NCBI RefSeq assembly: GCF_040822115.1
Contig: NZ_CP162004.1
Span: forward strand, 930,001-994,000
Direction of reading: 5' to 3'
Length of the DNA stretch: 64,000 nt
Origin: Flavobacterium sp. WC2421
GTDB lineage: Bacteria > Bacteroidota > Bacteroidia > Flavobacteriales > Flavobacteriaceae
Below are positions 17,387 to 26,155 of this stretch, in pieces. The position numbers and the translations under genes were made by a program. Numbering within the stretch: position 1 is the stretch's first letter; each line of letters begins with the position of its first letter. The notes beneath the pieces were generated by a model. That model saw only the letters and a program-made list of their open reading frames with translations, had not been told where the DNA came from and searched no databases.

Positions 17387-17524
17387 TGTAATTTTTTTCT
17401 GAACCGCAAAGTTCGTAAAGATTTTTGCAAAGCGCGCAAGGTTTTCTGTTTTTATACTATTAAATAGTTCCCAAATTTAATTGTTTTTAATAAAAGTATC
17501 ATTTGATTCCTTATTTTTGAACTC

Positions 17525-18268
17525 ATGAAAGGAATAAAAATTATTTTTTGGACACTTTGGCGTATTTGGTTTTATGTCCTTATGGCAATCCCCATATTGA
17601 TTATGTTTCCTTTTTTAGTAGCTTCTATTCTTTCTGAAAAAGGCTATCCTTATTTCTTTAAAATGGCCAGAATTTGGGCCAAATTCATTCTGTACGGGAT
17701 GGGTTTTTATTATAAAATTGACAAAAATCAAAAGTTAGAAACCGATAAAAGCTATATGATTGTTGCCAATCATACTTCAATGGTTGATATTATGTTAATG
17801 CTGGCAGTAATTAAAAATCCGTTTGTTTTTGTAGGTAAACAAGAATTAGCCAAGATTCCGTTATTTGGATTTTTCTATAAAAGAACCTGCATTTTAGTAG
17901 ATCGAGGCTGTTCAAAAAGCCGAATGGAAGTTTTCAATCAGGCTCAAAAAAGAATTAATAGAGGATTAAGCGTATGTATTTTTCCAGAAGGTGGAGTTCC
18001 AAATGATGAATCGATTGTTTTGGATACGTTTAAAGATGGGGCATTCCGGTTAGCTATTGAACATCAAATTCCCATTGTCCCGATTACCTTTGGAGATAAT
18101 AAAAAAAGATTTTCTTATACCTTTTTCAGTGGAAGCCCAGGTATAATGAGAGTTAAAATTCATTCTCAAGTGGATACGATTAGTAAAACAGGAACAGATA
18201 GAAAAGCAATTCGTGAAAACGTTCGAGATATTGTTTATGCTCAATTAATGACTTTTAATGCTAATTAA
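17525..18268 (+). CDS. 1-acyl-sn-glycerol-3-phosphate acyltransferase (PlsC type)
   Basis: PlsC-type enzymes add the second acyl chain to lysophosphatidic acid. The catalytic block NHTSMVDI (HX4D) lies near residue 80, and FPEGGVPNDES near 155 is the substrate-binding motif, in the usual spacing. One N-terminal hydrophobic helix (about 10-33) would anchor it to the inner membrane. It is one of two such genes in the window; the other is at 37111. Its stop codon overlaps that of the convergent barrel gene by 4 bases, with both stops formed from TTAA. Confidence 0.88.
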   Translation: MKGIKIIFWTLWRIWFYVLMAIPILIMFPFLVASILSEKGYPYFFKMARIWAKFILYGMGFYYKIDKNQKLETDKSYMIVANHTSMVDIMLMLAVIKNPFVFVGKQELAKIPLFGFFYKRTCILVDRGCSKSRMEVFNQAQKRINRGLSVCIFPEGGVPNDESIVLDTFKDGAFRLAIEHQIPIVPITFGDNKKRFSYTFFSGSPGIMRVKIHSQVDTISKTGTDRKAIRENVRDIVYAQLMTFNAN

Positions 18269-19689
18269 AAGGTATAGCTAATTCCAGAATACAACCCAAT
18301 AAAAACAGGTTTATAGTTATCGGAATTGTTTGAATAGGTATTCAATTGATACTTGACCATGGGTTCAACATTAATTTGAAATGATTTTATAAATTGGTAC
18401 TTAAATCCCATCCCAACATTAGTACTAAAGTGAATTGGGTTTAAATTATTAGCTTCTCCTAATTTTAAATTAATAGTATTAGACACTAATGATATTTTAT
18501 TTTGATTTAAAAATAAAGTACTAATTCCTCCAATAACAGTAATGCCAAATTTTTTATTTATGAGTGCATAGGAAAGCTCCAAAGGCACTTCATAGTATCC
18601 CATTTTTTGATTGATTGCGCCTGTATTTGTATTTTGGTAGCTTCTTTCAAGGGTGGCTAGCGTATTGAGTTCCGATTCGTTTTTAATTTCAATCGATTCA
18701 TTGGAAGTGTAATTAATGTTAGTCAAATTATGAGCTATCAAACTTGATGAATAGATTACATCTTTAGTATTATATCCCAATGTAAGCTTATTAACACCTG
18801 TTCTTACGGTTAATTTTTTTGAAACAGCATAATTCACCCCTATTCCAAAACTAAGGCTGTTATCGGCTGTTTTTTGGTTTTCTGAGAATTGTGGATCAAT
18901 CGATGATCCGCTTGAATTTGAATTCAAATAGACTGCGGCAACATTGGGAACGATTTGCCATTTATCCAAATTAGTAAGAACGACTGTCGATTTTTTTTCC
19001 TCCTTCTTTTTTAGAATTGCTTCTAATTCGTTTTGTGTTTCTGGAATAATTTCTGTTGAATTTATAGCATCAGTTGTTGCAACTTTAGTGTCAGAGTTCT
19101 TTACTGATTTGATATTTCCACTGATTTCATTCCCAGTATTTTTTGGCGTATTTGTATTTATAAAAGGGTTTCCTTCAACAGTAAACTGATCTGAAATTAT
19201 TTTGTTAGTATTAGAAGCTACTGATTTTAACGATGAATTATTTTTTGATTTATAAAGCGAAGTATCATTTTGATTTTTCTTCTGTTCAGTACTGGTTTCT
19301 GAGGAAATAAAAGTTGTATTTTCTTTTTCATGATTTCTAACAGTTTTTGGGTTAGTTATTACGATTTGTTGCTTATTTTTTATGAGAAAAGGGATATTCT
19401 TATTTTCTTTTTTTGTTGCAATTGAATCTTTGTTTTCGGTTGTATTTTTTGAGTCTAAAACAATAGTTTTTTTATTTTCTGTGTTTGTATTGAAAACCAT
19501 ATTTAAGGTAAAAAGACCCAGAATAAAAGCAGCAGCAATTCCTGAAAACTGCACCCAAAACGGGATTATTTTTCTTTCTTTTTCCTTTAATTCGGCCTCT
19601 ATATTGAGCCAAACTTGTTTATTTGGCTCTGCTTCAAAATCTTTGAATTTTTCTTGAAACAATCGGTCAATGTTTTTTTTATCGTTCAT
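18265..19689 (-). CDS. Putative dual-membrane-spanning anti-sigma factor (Dma-like)
   Basis: The first 40 residues are cytoplasmic and resemble anti-sigma N-termini (NIDRLFQEKFKDFEAEP, VWLNIEAEL). A membrane helix follows (about 44-66, FWVQFSGIAAAFILGLFTLNMVF), then a Ser/Thr/Asn/Lys-rich linker of roughly 180 residues, then a beta-rich domain (about 250-474) ending in SYTF, as in outer-membrane barrels. This architecture matches the dual membrane-spanning anti-sigma factors described in Bacteroides, which regulate an adjacent ECF sigma factor. It overlaps the sigma gene by ATGA, which supports coupled translation. Topology is inferred from sequence only. Confidence 0.7.
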   Translation of the reverse strand: MNDKKNIDRLFQEKFKDFEAEPNKQVWLNIEAELKEKERKIIPFWVQFSGIAAAFILGLFTLNMVFNTNTENKKTIVLDSKNTTENKDSIATKKENKNIPFLIKNKQQIVITNPKTVRNHEKENTTFISSETSTEQKKNQNDTSLYKSKNNSSLKSVASNTNKIISDQFTVEGNPFINTNTPKNTGNEISGNIKSVKNSDTKVATTDAINSTEIIPETQNELEAILKKKEEKKSTVVLTNLDKWQIVPNVAAVYLNSNSSGSSIDPQFSENQKTADNSLSFGIGVNYAVSKKLTVRTGVNKLTLGYNTKDVIYSSSLIAHNLTNINYTSNESIEIKNESELNTLATLERSYQNTNTGAINQKMGYYEVPLELSYALINKKFGITVIGGISTLFLNQNKISLVSNTINLKLGEANNLNPIHFSTNVGMGFKYQFIKSFQINVEPMVKYQLNTYSNNSDNYKPVFIGLYSGISYTF

Positions 19690-20228
19690 TTTGCCAATGA
19701 CTTTATTTCGATTCTAGTATAAGCTTCAATTTTTTCTTTTAAAATAAGCCTTGCCCTTGAAAGATTAGATTTTGTGGTTCCAGTTGTTATTTTTAGTATT
19801 TCTGAAATTTCTTTATGGGAATAACCATCAAGAACATAGAGGCTGAAAACGAGTCGGTACTGATCTGGTAATTCTTGGATGATTTTCATCAAATATTCAA
19901 TGGGTACATTTTCATCATCAATTTCAACTTCATCGTCAGGAATGTTTTCATTAATCACTTCCATATATCGTATTCCTTTGAATTTTTGAAGTGCATTGTT
20001 GATCATTATTCTTTTCGCCCAACCTTCAAAGGATCCCTTACCACTAAACTGGTCTATTTTTCTAAAGATTATCAAAAAACCATCTTGTAAATTATCTTGA
20101 GCATCCGCATAATTACTGGAATACTTCAAGCATACCCCAAAAAACTTTTTAGCAAACAATTCATACAATTGTTCCTGAGCTTTAGGGTAATTTTTTTTAC
20201 AATCATTAATGATTTGATCTAATCCCAC
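19686..20228 (-). CDS. ECF-type RNA polymerase sigma factor
   Basis: The 180-aa protein has a sigma-70 region 2 (about 10-80, DAQDNLQDGFLIIFRKIDQFSGKGSFEGWAKRI) and a region 4 helix-turn-helix (about 110-165, YSHKEISEILKITTGTTKSNLSRAR). The length and lack of regions 1 and 3 fit the ECF group. It is followed by the Dma-like gene with an ATGA overlap and is preceded by a small lipoprotein gene only 16 bases away, so all three probably form one operon. The stimulus is unknown, but its partner suggests an envelope signal. Confidence 0.93.
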   Translation of the reverse strand: MGLDQIINDCKKNYPKAQEQLYELFAKKFFGVCLKYSSNYADAQDNLQDGFLIIFRKIDQFSGKGSFEGWAKRIMINNALQKFKGIRYMEVINENIPDDEVEIDDENVPIEYLMKIIQELPDQYRLVFSLYVLDGYSHKEISEILKITTGTTKSNLSRARLILKEKIEAYTRIEIKSLAK

Positions 20229-20244
20229 AGGTTTTTTCTAGTTG

Positions 20245-20658
20245 TTAGTTGACTACAGGAACTTCTACTTCTTCATATAGGTCTGCACCAGCAGTATCTT
20301 TTCCTTTATAAAACTTAAAGATATAGGATCCAGTATTAGTTACATAAAAATTAAAAGAAACTTCAGATAATGCAGGGATTTCTGTGGTACATATTTCATT
20401 GTTTTTTACAGCGGTCTGAATAGCTATTGTTCTTACATTTAAATCTTTGTTATAATAAATTCCTTGAAAAATGTGACAGGCAGTGGGTTTTTGATATTTT
20501 AGTTTTATTTCATAAGTCTCCCCAAGCTTAAAATTCTCAGGTAGAGTATAACTATTAACGGGTAGTACTTCGTAGTTATAAGTATCTTGATTACCATTAT
20601 CAAGGCTACATCCTGTTACAGTGGTAATTAACAGGATAAATAACGCAAACTTTTTCAT
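20245..20658 (-). CDS. Small lipoprotein, first gene of the sigma operon
   Basis: The chosen ATG (20658) gives MKKFALFILLITTVTGCS, a lipoprotein signal with TGC; upstream in-frame starts add charged residues before it. The mature part of about 120 aa is predicted to be beta-rich (YEIKLKYQKPTACHIFQGIYY, FNFYVTNTGSYIFKFYKGKD) and contains at least two Cys, which could form a disulphide. No recognised family. Its 16-base spacing from the ECF sigma gene suggests it may be a regulatory partner or target of the system. Confidence 0.65.
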   Translation of the reverse strand: MKKFALFILLITTVTGCSLDNGNQDTYNYEVLPVNSYTLPENFKLGETYEIKLKYQKPTACHIFQGIYYNKDLNVRTIAIQTAVKNNEICTTEIPALSEVSFNFYVTNTGSYIFKFYKGKDTAGADLYEEVEVPVVN

Positions 20659-20762
20659 TTTTTTACTATTTTTTAAATTTATAACAGACACATTCACTAG
20701 ATAAGGATGAGCTTGTTTTTAATAGATAATAAATTTTGAAAAAGGTTGCGTATAGAAATAAA

Positions 20763-20786
20763 AAAACCCGAAAATTTTCGGGTTTT
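20763..20786 (-). terminator. Terminator after recA
   Basis: AAAACCCGAAAA (20763-20774) and TTTTCGGGTTTT (20775-20786) form a perfect 24-bp palindrome with no loop base. It serves recA on the minus strand (stop at 20793) and may act for the lipoprotein promoter region as an insulator. Confidence 0.85.
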
Positions 20787-20792
20787 AGTTTT

Positions 20793-21800
20793 TTATGCTT
20801 CTGCTAATTCTTTTATTCTAGCTTTAATTTTTACTTCGAGTTCATCAGCTAATTCTGGATTGTCTTTTATTAAAGACTTAACAGCGTCACGCCCTTGTCC
20901 TAATTTGGTTTCGCCATAACTAAACCAAGAACCTGCTTTTTTGATGATTTCAAATTCAACAGCTAAATCTAAGATTTCTCCTGTTTTTGAAATTCCTTCA
21001 CCATACATGATATCAAATTCAGCAATTTTGAAAGGTGGTGCAACTTTATTTTTCACCACTTTTACTTTAGTTCTGTTTCCAAGAACATTATCACCGTCTT
21101 TAATTTGAGTTGAACGACGGATGTCTAAACGTACCGAAGCATAAAACTTCAATGCATTTCCTCCCGTTGTAGTCTCTGGATTTCCAAACATTACTCCAAT
21201 TTTCTCTCTCAACTGGTTGATGAAAAATACAGTACAGTTTGTTTTGCTAATTGTTCCTGTTAATTTTCTTAAAGCTTGAGACATTAAACGGGCATGAAGA
21301 CCCATTTTAGAATCTCCCATTTCACCTTCAATCTCACTTTTTGGTGTCAATGCAGCAACCGAGTCAATTACAACAATATCAATAGCGCCTGAACGAATCA
21401 AGTTCTCTGCAATTTCTAACGCTTGTTCTCCATTGTCTGGTTGAGAAATAATTAAGTTTTCGATATCTACTCCTAATTTCTCTGCGTAATTTCTATCAAA
21501 TGCGTGTTCAGCATCAATAAAAGCGGCAATTCCACCTGCTTTTTGTGCTTCAGCAATAGCGTGAAGCGTCAAAGTAGTTTTTCCAGATGATTCTGGACCG
21601 TATATCTCTATAATTCTTCCTCTTGGATACCCACCAACTCCTAATGCTAAATCGATTCCTAAAGATCCAGAAGAAATGCTTTCCACTTCTACTATCGCTT
21701 TATCCCCCATTTTCATTACAGTTCCTTTTCCGTATGTTTTATCTAATTTGTCAAGCGTCAATTGTAGCGCTTTTAATTTTGCTTCTTTCTCTGTACTCAT
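20793..21800 (-). CDS. recA: Recombinase RecA
   Basis: RecA forms the DNA-strand exchange filament and activates SOS-type responses. The start is placed at the ATG at 21800 ([24 protein letters not shown]), because the upstream ATG at 21824 adds only MKEKVKEK. The Walker A motif GPESSGKT is at residues 68-75, and the [21 protein letters not shown] and [14 protein letters not shown] blocks (L1/L2 loops) are intact. The length of 335 aa is normal. It works with the upstream holB-side operon only by location; an own promoter is not clear. No LexA box was recognised. Confidence 0.97.
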   Translation of the reverse strand: MSTEKEAKLKALQLTLDKLDKTYGKGTVMKMGDKAIVEVESISSGSLGIDLALGVGGYPRGRIIEIYGPESSGKTTLTLHAIAEAQKAGGIAAFIDAEHAFDRNYAEKLGVDIENLIISQPDNGEQALEIAENLIRSGAIDIVVIDSVAALTPKSEIEGEMGDSKMGLHARLMSQALRKLTGTISKTNCTVFFINQLREKIGVMFGNPETTTGGNALKFYASVRLDIRRSTQIKDGDNVLGNRTKVKVVKNKVAPPFKIAEFDIMYGEGISKTGEILDLAVEFEIIKKAGSWFSYGETKLGQGRDAVKSLIKDNPELADELEVKIKARIKELAEA

Positions 21801-21961
21801 CTTCTCTTTTACCTTTTCTTTCATTTGTATTATTTTATCGCTCTAAGAAATTTGGAGAACCTGTTAGATTGCTACAATTTTCATTTTTTTAAATTTTTAT
21901 GCTCGTAAAAATACTTCTTTTTTTAATTAAATTTTTCACTTTCAAGAAGTAAATACAGTTT

Positions 21962-22471
21962 TTACATGAACAAGGCTTTTAACTCCGTAGCATCTTCGGG
22001 TTTTATTTTTCCTGCCAAAAGTAAACTCAGTTGCTTGCGTCTTAAAGCAGCATCAAAACGTTGTTTTTCCAGCTCAGTCTCGGGGATTATTTGTGGCACT
22101 TCTACAGGTCTTCCAGTGTCATCCACCGCGACAAAAGTATATATGGCTTCATTAGCTTTGGTTTTGTTTCCAGATTCTCTGTCTTCTACCCAAATATCAA
22201 TATAAATTTCCATAGAACTTTTGAACGATCTAGATACTTTGGCCTCAACCGTAACCACACTTCCTAATGGAATGGCTCTGTTAAAAGCCACATGATTTAC
22301 CGATGCTGTTACTACAATTCTTCTAGAATGTCTGCGCGCAGCAATGCTGGCAGCACGATCCATTCGAGCCAATAGCTCACCACCAAAAAGATTATTCAAA
22401 GGATTTGTTTCACTTGGTAAAACTAAATCGGTCAATGTTGTTAAAGATTCTGAAGGATGTTTAGGTGTCAT
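21962..22471 (-). CDS. Acyl-CoA thioesterase (hotdog fold)
   Basis: The start is placed at 22471 (MTPKHPSES) since the upstream 15 codons are an unlikely hydrophobic extension that overlaps the DoxX gene. The NPLNNLFGGELLARMDRAA and SVNHVAFNRAIPLGSVVTVEAKV segments are typical of the YciA-like acyl-CoA thioesterases that hydrolyse acyl-CoA to free acid and CoA. Length of 169 aa is normal. It lies 32 bases after the DoxX-like gene, probably in the same operon. The chain-length preference cannot be predicted. Confidence 0.88.
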   Translation of the reverse strand: MTPKHPSESLTTLTDLVLPSETNPLNNLFGGELLARMDRAASIAARRHSRRIVVTASVNHVAFNRAIPLGSVVTVEAKVSRSFKSSMEIYIDIWVEDRESGNKTKANEAIYTFVAVDDTGRPVEVPQIIPETELEKQRFDAALRRKQLSLLLAGKIKPEDATELKALFM

Positions 22472-22503
22472 ATTTTTTATTAATGTAAATAGTATTTTTA
22501 ATA

Positions 22504-22887
22504 TTAATTCAACCAATAGACCGCCATTATAGCAGGAATAAAATAAATAACTATGGTTCTGGCTCCATCATAATCTTTTGCTAAACGTTGTCCAAAAAGC
22601 AACATTATTAAAGTAATACAAGAGAAAACAGCGCCATAGAACCCAAATAAACGGCCGTTGTTTATTAATAATTCGATACATCCTACAATGCATAAAATTC
22701 CTGAAATTAATTCTAATATCAGAATGTTTAATAAGGCTAAAGGCACGTGGTTTTTTAATTGTGTTTTTGCAAAATGTTCTTTCAACCAAGTCACATTATC
22801 TTTCCAATAAAAGAGTTTGTCATACCCAGATTGAATAAATGAAATTGCAAGAAAAACTAAAATTAAAATAGAAGCAGCGTTGTTCAT
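22504..22887 (-). CDS. DoxX-family membrane protein
   Basis: The 127-aa protein has four likely membrane helices (about 4-22, 50-72, 78-98, 105-125) and the FIQSGYDKLFYW opening typical of DoxX-type proteins. Members are linked loosely to redox and quinone chemistry; no specific activity can be given. It lies 4 bases downstream of holB and is probably in its operon. Confidence 0.8.
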   Translation of the reverse strand: MNNAASILILVFLAISFIQSGYDKLFYWKDNVTWLKEHFAKTQLKNHVPLALLNILILELISGILCIVGCIELLINNGRLFGFYGAVFSCITLIMLLFGQRLAKDYDGARTIVIYFIPAIMAVYWLN

Positions 22888-22891
22888 ATTG

Positions 22892-24040
22892 TTATTTTTT
22901 ATGGATTAAGCGGGTAAGTTTAATAGATAAATCGGTTAATATAATTTTTGCATTTCCGTTGCGTTCCACGTGATACATGGCATCCGAAAGTTCCTTGAAA
23001 ATATCATGAATGTTATTGCCATTGACAAATGGAGCAAAATTCTCGAGTTTAAATTTATCAACTTTGGGCTCAAAATAAACCAAATTGGGCGTTTCATAGT
23101 TAATCAATAAAGCCTGGCGGAACATTTCGATACAAAACTCAAGAAATTTCTTCTGAGTTTCTCTCCCTAAACCAGCTATTTTTTCACTCCAAAGAATTAA
23201 ATCTTGAATAGCAGCGGCATTTCCTTTTGCTTTAAATGCAGCTCGCACCCATGTAACAAACCATTGTTCAAATGGAAATTCATCATTGTCATCACGTAAT
23301 AAATGTAAGGCAAGATTATAATTGCCTTGTGCTTGATGGGCAATTTTTGAAGCTAACTTTGGATCTACTTGTTCACGAGAAACCAATGCTTCTGCAATTA
23401 TGGGTTCGCTTAAACCGTTAAAATGCAAAATCTGGCATCGAGAACGTATGGTTTGAATTATGTCTTCTTCGTTTTCAGAAATTAAAATAAATACTGTTTT
23501 TTCTGGTGGCTCCTCTAGTAACTTCAATAGTTTATTAGAGGCAGCAATATTTAATTTATCAGCCATCCAAACAATCATAATTTTATAACCGCCCTCGTAT
23601 GATTTTAAAGATAATGACTTTAAAATTTCTTGAGCATCATCAACTCTTATTTCACCTTGTTTGTTTTGAACTCCCAAAACAGCATACCAATCGAAAAGAC
23701 CTCCGTAAGGATTTTGCAAAACAAATTGTCTCCAATCTGCAATAAAATCAAGGCTTTTTGGGCTTTTCTTTACTGCATCTGTGGTTACAGTAGGATAAGC
23801 AAAGTGTAAATCAGGATGGGATATTTTTTGGAATTTCAGATTGCAAGATTCATTAGAACCGCAGTTCTCCCCATTTTGATTGTTGCATAAAATGTATTGT
23901 GCATAAGCAATCGCCATAGGTAAAGTACCACTTCCTTCTGGACCAACAAATAATTGTGCATGAGGTATTCTACCAGAATCAGCACTTTTTGTCAGATGGT
24001 TTTTAATGTGTTCTTGTCCTAAGATTTGAGAAAATTGCAT
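22892..24040 (-). CDS. holB: DNA polymerase III delta' subunit-like AAA+ protein
   Basis: The delta' subunit is part of the clamp loader of the replicative polymerase. The opening FSQILGQEHIKNHL and GRIPHAQLFVGPEGSG are typical, and the P-loop is degenerate (GSGTLP, with no catalytic Lys), as expected of delta'. A zinc-ribbon is suggested by Cys residues near 53-66 (CNNQNGENCGSNESC). The LLKLLEEPP and ENEEDIIQTIRSRCQILHF segments are the sensor/SRC motif. The length of 382 aa is usual in Bacteroidota. It is the first gene of a probable holB, doxX, thioesterase operon with a complete promoter. Confidence 0.93.
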   Translation of the reverse strand: MQFSQILGQEHIKNHLTKSADSGRIPHAQLFVGPEGSGTLPMAIAYAQYILCNNQNGENCGSNESCNLKFQKISHPDLHFAYPTVTTDAVKKSPKSLDFIADWRQFVLQNPYGGLFDWYAVLGVQNKQGEIRVDDAQEILKSLSLKSYEGGYKIMIVWMADKLNIAASNKLLKLLEEPPEKTVFILISENEEDIIQTIRSRCQILHFNGLSEPIIAEALVSREQVDPKLASKIAHQAQGNYNLALHLLRDDNDEFPFEQWFVTWVRAAFKAKGNAAAIQDLILWSEKIAGLGRETQKKFLEFCIEMFRQALLINYETPNLVYFEPKVDKFKLENFAPFVNGNNIHDIFKELSDAMYHVERNGNAKIILTDLSIKLTRLIHKK

Positions 24041-24044
24041 AAAG

Positions 24045-24072
24045 CAAAGATAGAAGAAATTGGGTTAGTCAA
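24045..24072 (-). promoter_or_regulatory. holB promoter
   Basis: On the minus strand TTG (24072-24070) and TATCTTTG (24052-24045) are spaced by 17 bases, an excellent match to the Bacteroidota consensus. The -7 element is 5 bases before the holB ATG, implying a very short leader. Confidence 0.65.
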
Positions 24073-24180
24073 AAATTTTAAAGAAGCAAAGTTTTAATTC
24101 TCAAAATTGAGGAAAAGCTTGTTTAAAATTAGGTCTAATTTTACTTTCTATCAATGGGATCCTTTTAGAAATGAATGTGT

Positions 24181-24213
24181 TTACCGCAATTATTGCAGTT
24201 TTCACCGCAATAA
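24181..24213 (+). promoter_or_regulatory. Candidate LytTR operator upstream of the LytS gene
   Basis: TTACCGCAATTA (24181-24192) and TCACCGCAATAA (24202-24213) are direct repeats with a 21-base period, about 51 bases upstream of the LytS ATG. They share the TYACCKCAWWWA pattern with the pair at 26063-26095. LytTR regulators bind paired direct repeats about two helical turns apart, so this is a candidate autoregulatory site. Confidence 0.55.
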
Positions 24214-24263
24214 TTAGAATTTTTACGATTAGAACCCTAGATTTGAGTGGATAAGTAGTATTC

Positions 24264-25325
24264 ATGAAAAAAACGATTTCTTTTTACGCATTGCATTTTA
24301 GTCTATGTCTTGCATTCATGGTTTTGCCCTATGCATTTACTTCATCGGGAACCGTTTTAAGCTTGCCAGATTTGGTAAGTAATGGTCATGATAGAATTTA
24401 TTTTCTAATTTATTTTTTGTTGCTTATTTTCTTTTACCTCAATTATTATTATTTGATCCCTAAGGTTTATTTTTCAAATAAACTGATTCTATACTTTTCA
24501 ATAATTATCTTTTTTTTAGTTTTTTTTCTTTTTATTTCTAAATTTTTTGACCATCCAGAACGTAACTTTCTTGATTTCGGGCAGGGAATTCATCCTAAAG
24601 ATGGTTTTCTACCACCAAAATATATGGGGACGCCGCCTTTGATGGAGGGCGGGCCACCTACTCAATATGGTCATACGATTTTAGTCTATTTGATTGGGGT
24701 AATTTCCAGTTTGTTATTTGCGATTAATATTCGTTTACAAAAAGTAGAAAAAGATAAAATGAAATCGGAATTGTCTTTTTTGAAAGCACAAATTAACCCC
24801 CATTTTTTGTTTAATACCTTGAACAGTATTTATGCTTTAGCTATTAAAAAAGATGATAAAACGGCTGATGCTGTTGTGCAATTATCAGAACTCATGCGTT
24901 ACATAATTACAAATGCAAATGATGATGTAATTGCTTTGGACAAGGAAATAAACTACATCAATAACTTTATTCAACTCCAAAAAACGCGTTTAGGTAATAC
25001 CGTACAGGTTGATTATTCAATCGAAGGAAATACATATGGAAAATGTGTTACACCACTTATCTTGATTTCATTTATAGAAAATGCTTTTAAACATGGTGTT
25101 AATCCAAATGAAGACTCACAGATTGCTATACAAATTACTATTATTAATGATTATTTGACTTTATTTGTTTCCAATAATAAAGTACAATCAAAAAAATCAG
25201 ACAGTGGCATTGGATTGCAAAATACAATAGAAAGATTGTCCCTTTTGTACCCTAATAATCATGTTTTGACAATTGATGATAACCTCAAAAAATATAGTGT
25301 AACTTTAACTATCAAAGTAGGATGA
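24264..25325 (+). CDS. LytS/YpdA-type sensor histidine kinase
   Basis: The N-terminal half has four likely membrane helices (about 8-26, 45-66, 73-92, 137-156). The cytoplasmic kinase part is of the His_kinase (HPK7/8) type with the LKAQINPHFLFNTLNS box (phospho-acceptor His180) and an ATPase domain with NAFKHGVNP and GIGLQNTIERL. The extracellular loop of about 45 residues (about 93-136) contains DFGQGIHPKDGFLPPKY and may sense a ligand. It overlaps the LytTR gene by ATGA, so the pair is translationally coupled. A motif pair upstream may be an operator. Confidence 0.92.
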   Translation: MKKTISFYALHFSLCLAFMVLPYAFTSSGTVLSLPDLVSNGHDRIYFLIYFLLLIFFYLNYYYLIPKVYFSNKLILYFSIIIFFLVFFLFISKFFDHPERNFLDFGQGIHPKDGFLPPKYMGTPPLMEGGPPTQYGHTILVYLIGVISSLLFAINIRLQKVEKDKMKSELSFLKAQINPHFLFNTLNSIYALAIKKDDKTADAVVQLSELMRYIITNANDDVIALDKEINYINNFIQLQKTRLGNTVQVDYSIEGNTYGKCVTPLILISFIENAFKHGVNPNEDSQIAIQITIINDYLTLFVSNNKVQSKKSDSGIGLQNTIERLSLLYPNNHVLTIDDNLKKYSVTLTIKVG

Positions 25326-26011
25326 TTAAAGCCATTGCTCTTGATGACGAACCTTTAGCACTCGATATATTGCAAAGTTTTTGCAACGATATTGAGTATA
25401 TTGATTTGCAAAAAACATTTGCAAAATCGGAAGATGCTTTTAAATATTTAAAAAAGTATCCAGTTGATTTATTGTTTTTAGATATCAATATGCCGTCCAT
25501 TTCGGGGATTGATTTTTATAAAAAGTTACCAAATAAAGTGATGGTAATTTTTACAACTGCTCATTCTGAATATGCAGTCGAAGGATTTACTTTAAGTGCT
25601 ACTGATTATATTTTGAAACCTTTTTCTTTTCCAAGATTCGAACAAGCGGTTGAAAAAGCATACTCACAATGGAAATTGCAAAATCAAGATCCTGAAAAAC
25701 TATATCTTTTTATTCGGGCTGATTACAGTTTAAATAAAATTCTTATTTCTGATATTTTATATGTAGAAGGATTAGACGATTACTTGAAAATTCACTTAGA
25801 AAATCAAAAGACAATTGTGGCCAGAATGACTTTGAAAGCACTACTCCAAAAATTGCCTGTACCTGAATTTATAAGAGTGCACCGTTCTTATATTGTCCCT
25901 ATTTCTAAAATTGAAAAAGTAAGAAATAAGATAATTTACATCAATCAGGAGGAAATTCCTGTAAGTGCCAGTTATGAATTGGCTTTTTTTACTGCAATTC
26001 ATAAGGAATAA
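25322..26011 (+). CDS. LytTR-family response regulator
   Basis: The receiver domain (about 1-120) has the acidic pocket at Asp8/Asp9, the phospho-acceptor Asp54 in LFLDINMPSISG and the conserved Lys in YILKPFSF. The C-terminal LytTR DNA-binding domain (about 130-229) shows ILYVEGLDDYLKIHLENQK and FIRVHRSYIVP. It forms a two-component system with the overlapping LytS gene. The 12-base direct repeats in front of the next gene and in front of lytS are candidate binding sites. Confidence 0.95.
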   Translation: MIKAIALDDEPLALDILQSFCNDIEYIDLQKTFAKSEDAFKYLKKYPVDLLFLDINMPSISGIDFYKKLPNKVMVIFTTAHSEYAVEGFTLSATDYILKPFSFPRFEQAVEKAYSQWKLQNQDPEKLYLFIRADYSLNKILISDILYVEGLDDYLKIHLENQKTIVARMTLKALLQKLPVPEFIRVHRSYIVPISKIEKVRNKIIYINQEEIPVSASYELAFFTAIHKE

Positions 26012-26062
26012 AAAATCATTTTAAAAGAATAAAACTATTACATTATTGTATTTTATGTTAGT

Positions 26063-26095
26063 TTACCTCATAAAATCATGCTGTTACCTCATAAA
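26063..26095 (+). promoter_or_regulatory. LytTR-type direct-repeat operator of the dioxygenase operon
   Basis: TTACCTCATAAA occurs twice, perfectly, at 26063-26074 and 26084-26095, a 21-base period or two helical turns. A near-consensus -7 element (TACTTTTA) follows at 26120. The distance from the second copy to the predicted transcription start (about 40 bases) suits activation. The adjacent LytTR gene is the obvious candidate regulator. Confidence 0.7.
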
Positions 26096-26155
26096 TTTCA
26101 GGGATTCTTTCCATTTAAATACTTTTATTGAAAACAACAATAAAATCATTTAGAG

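Noticed and set aside
17403..17409. ACCGCAA near trpS, compared with the LytTR-type motif
   Set aside because: It lacks the preceding TTA/TCA and a second copy at 21 bp, and belongs to the dispersed CCGCAAAG sequence instead.
22962..22977. CGTTCCACGTGATACA, a possible fifth parS site inside holB
   Set aside because: It breaks the palindrome on one side (ATAC in place of GAAC) and differs from the consensus at two or more positions, so it is weaker than the four sites near mnmG and may be chance in the coding sequence.
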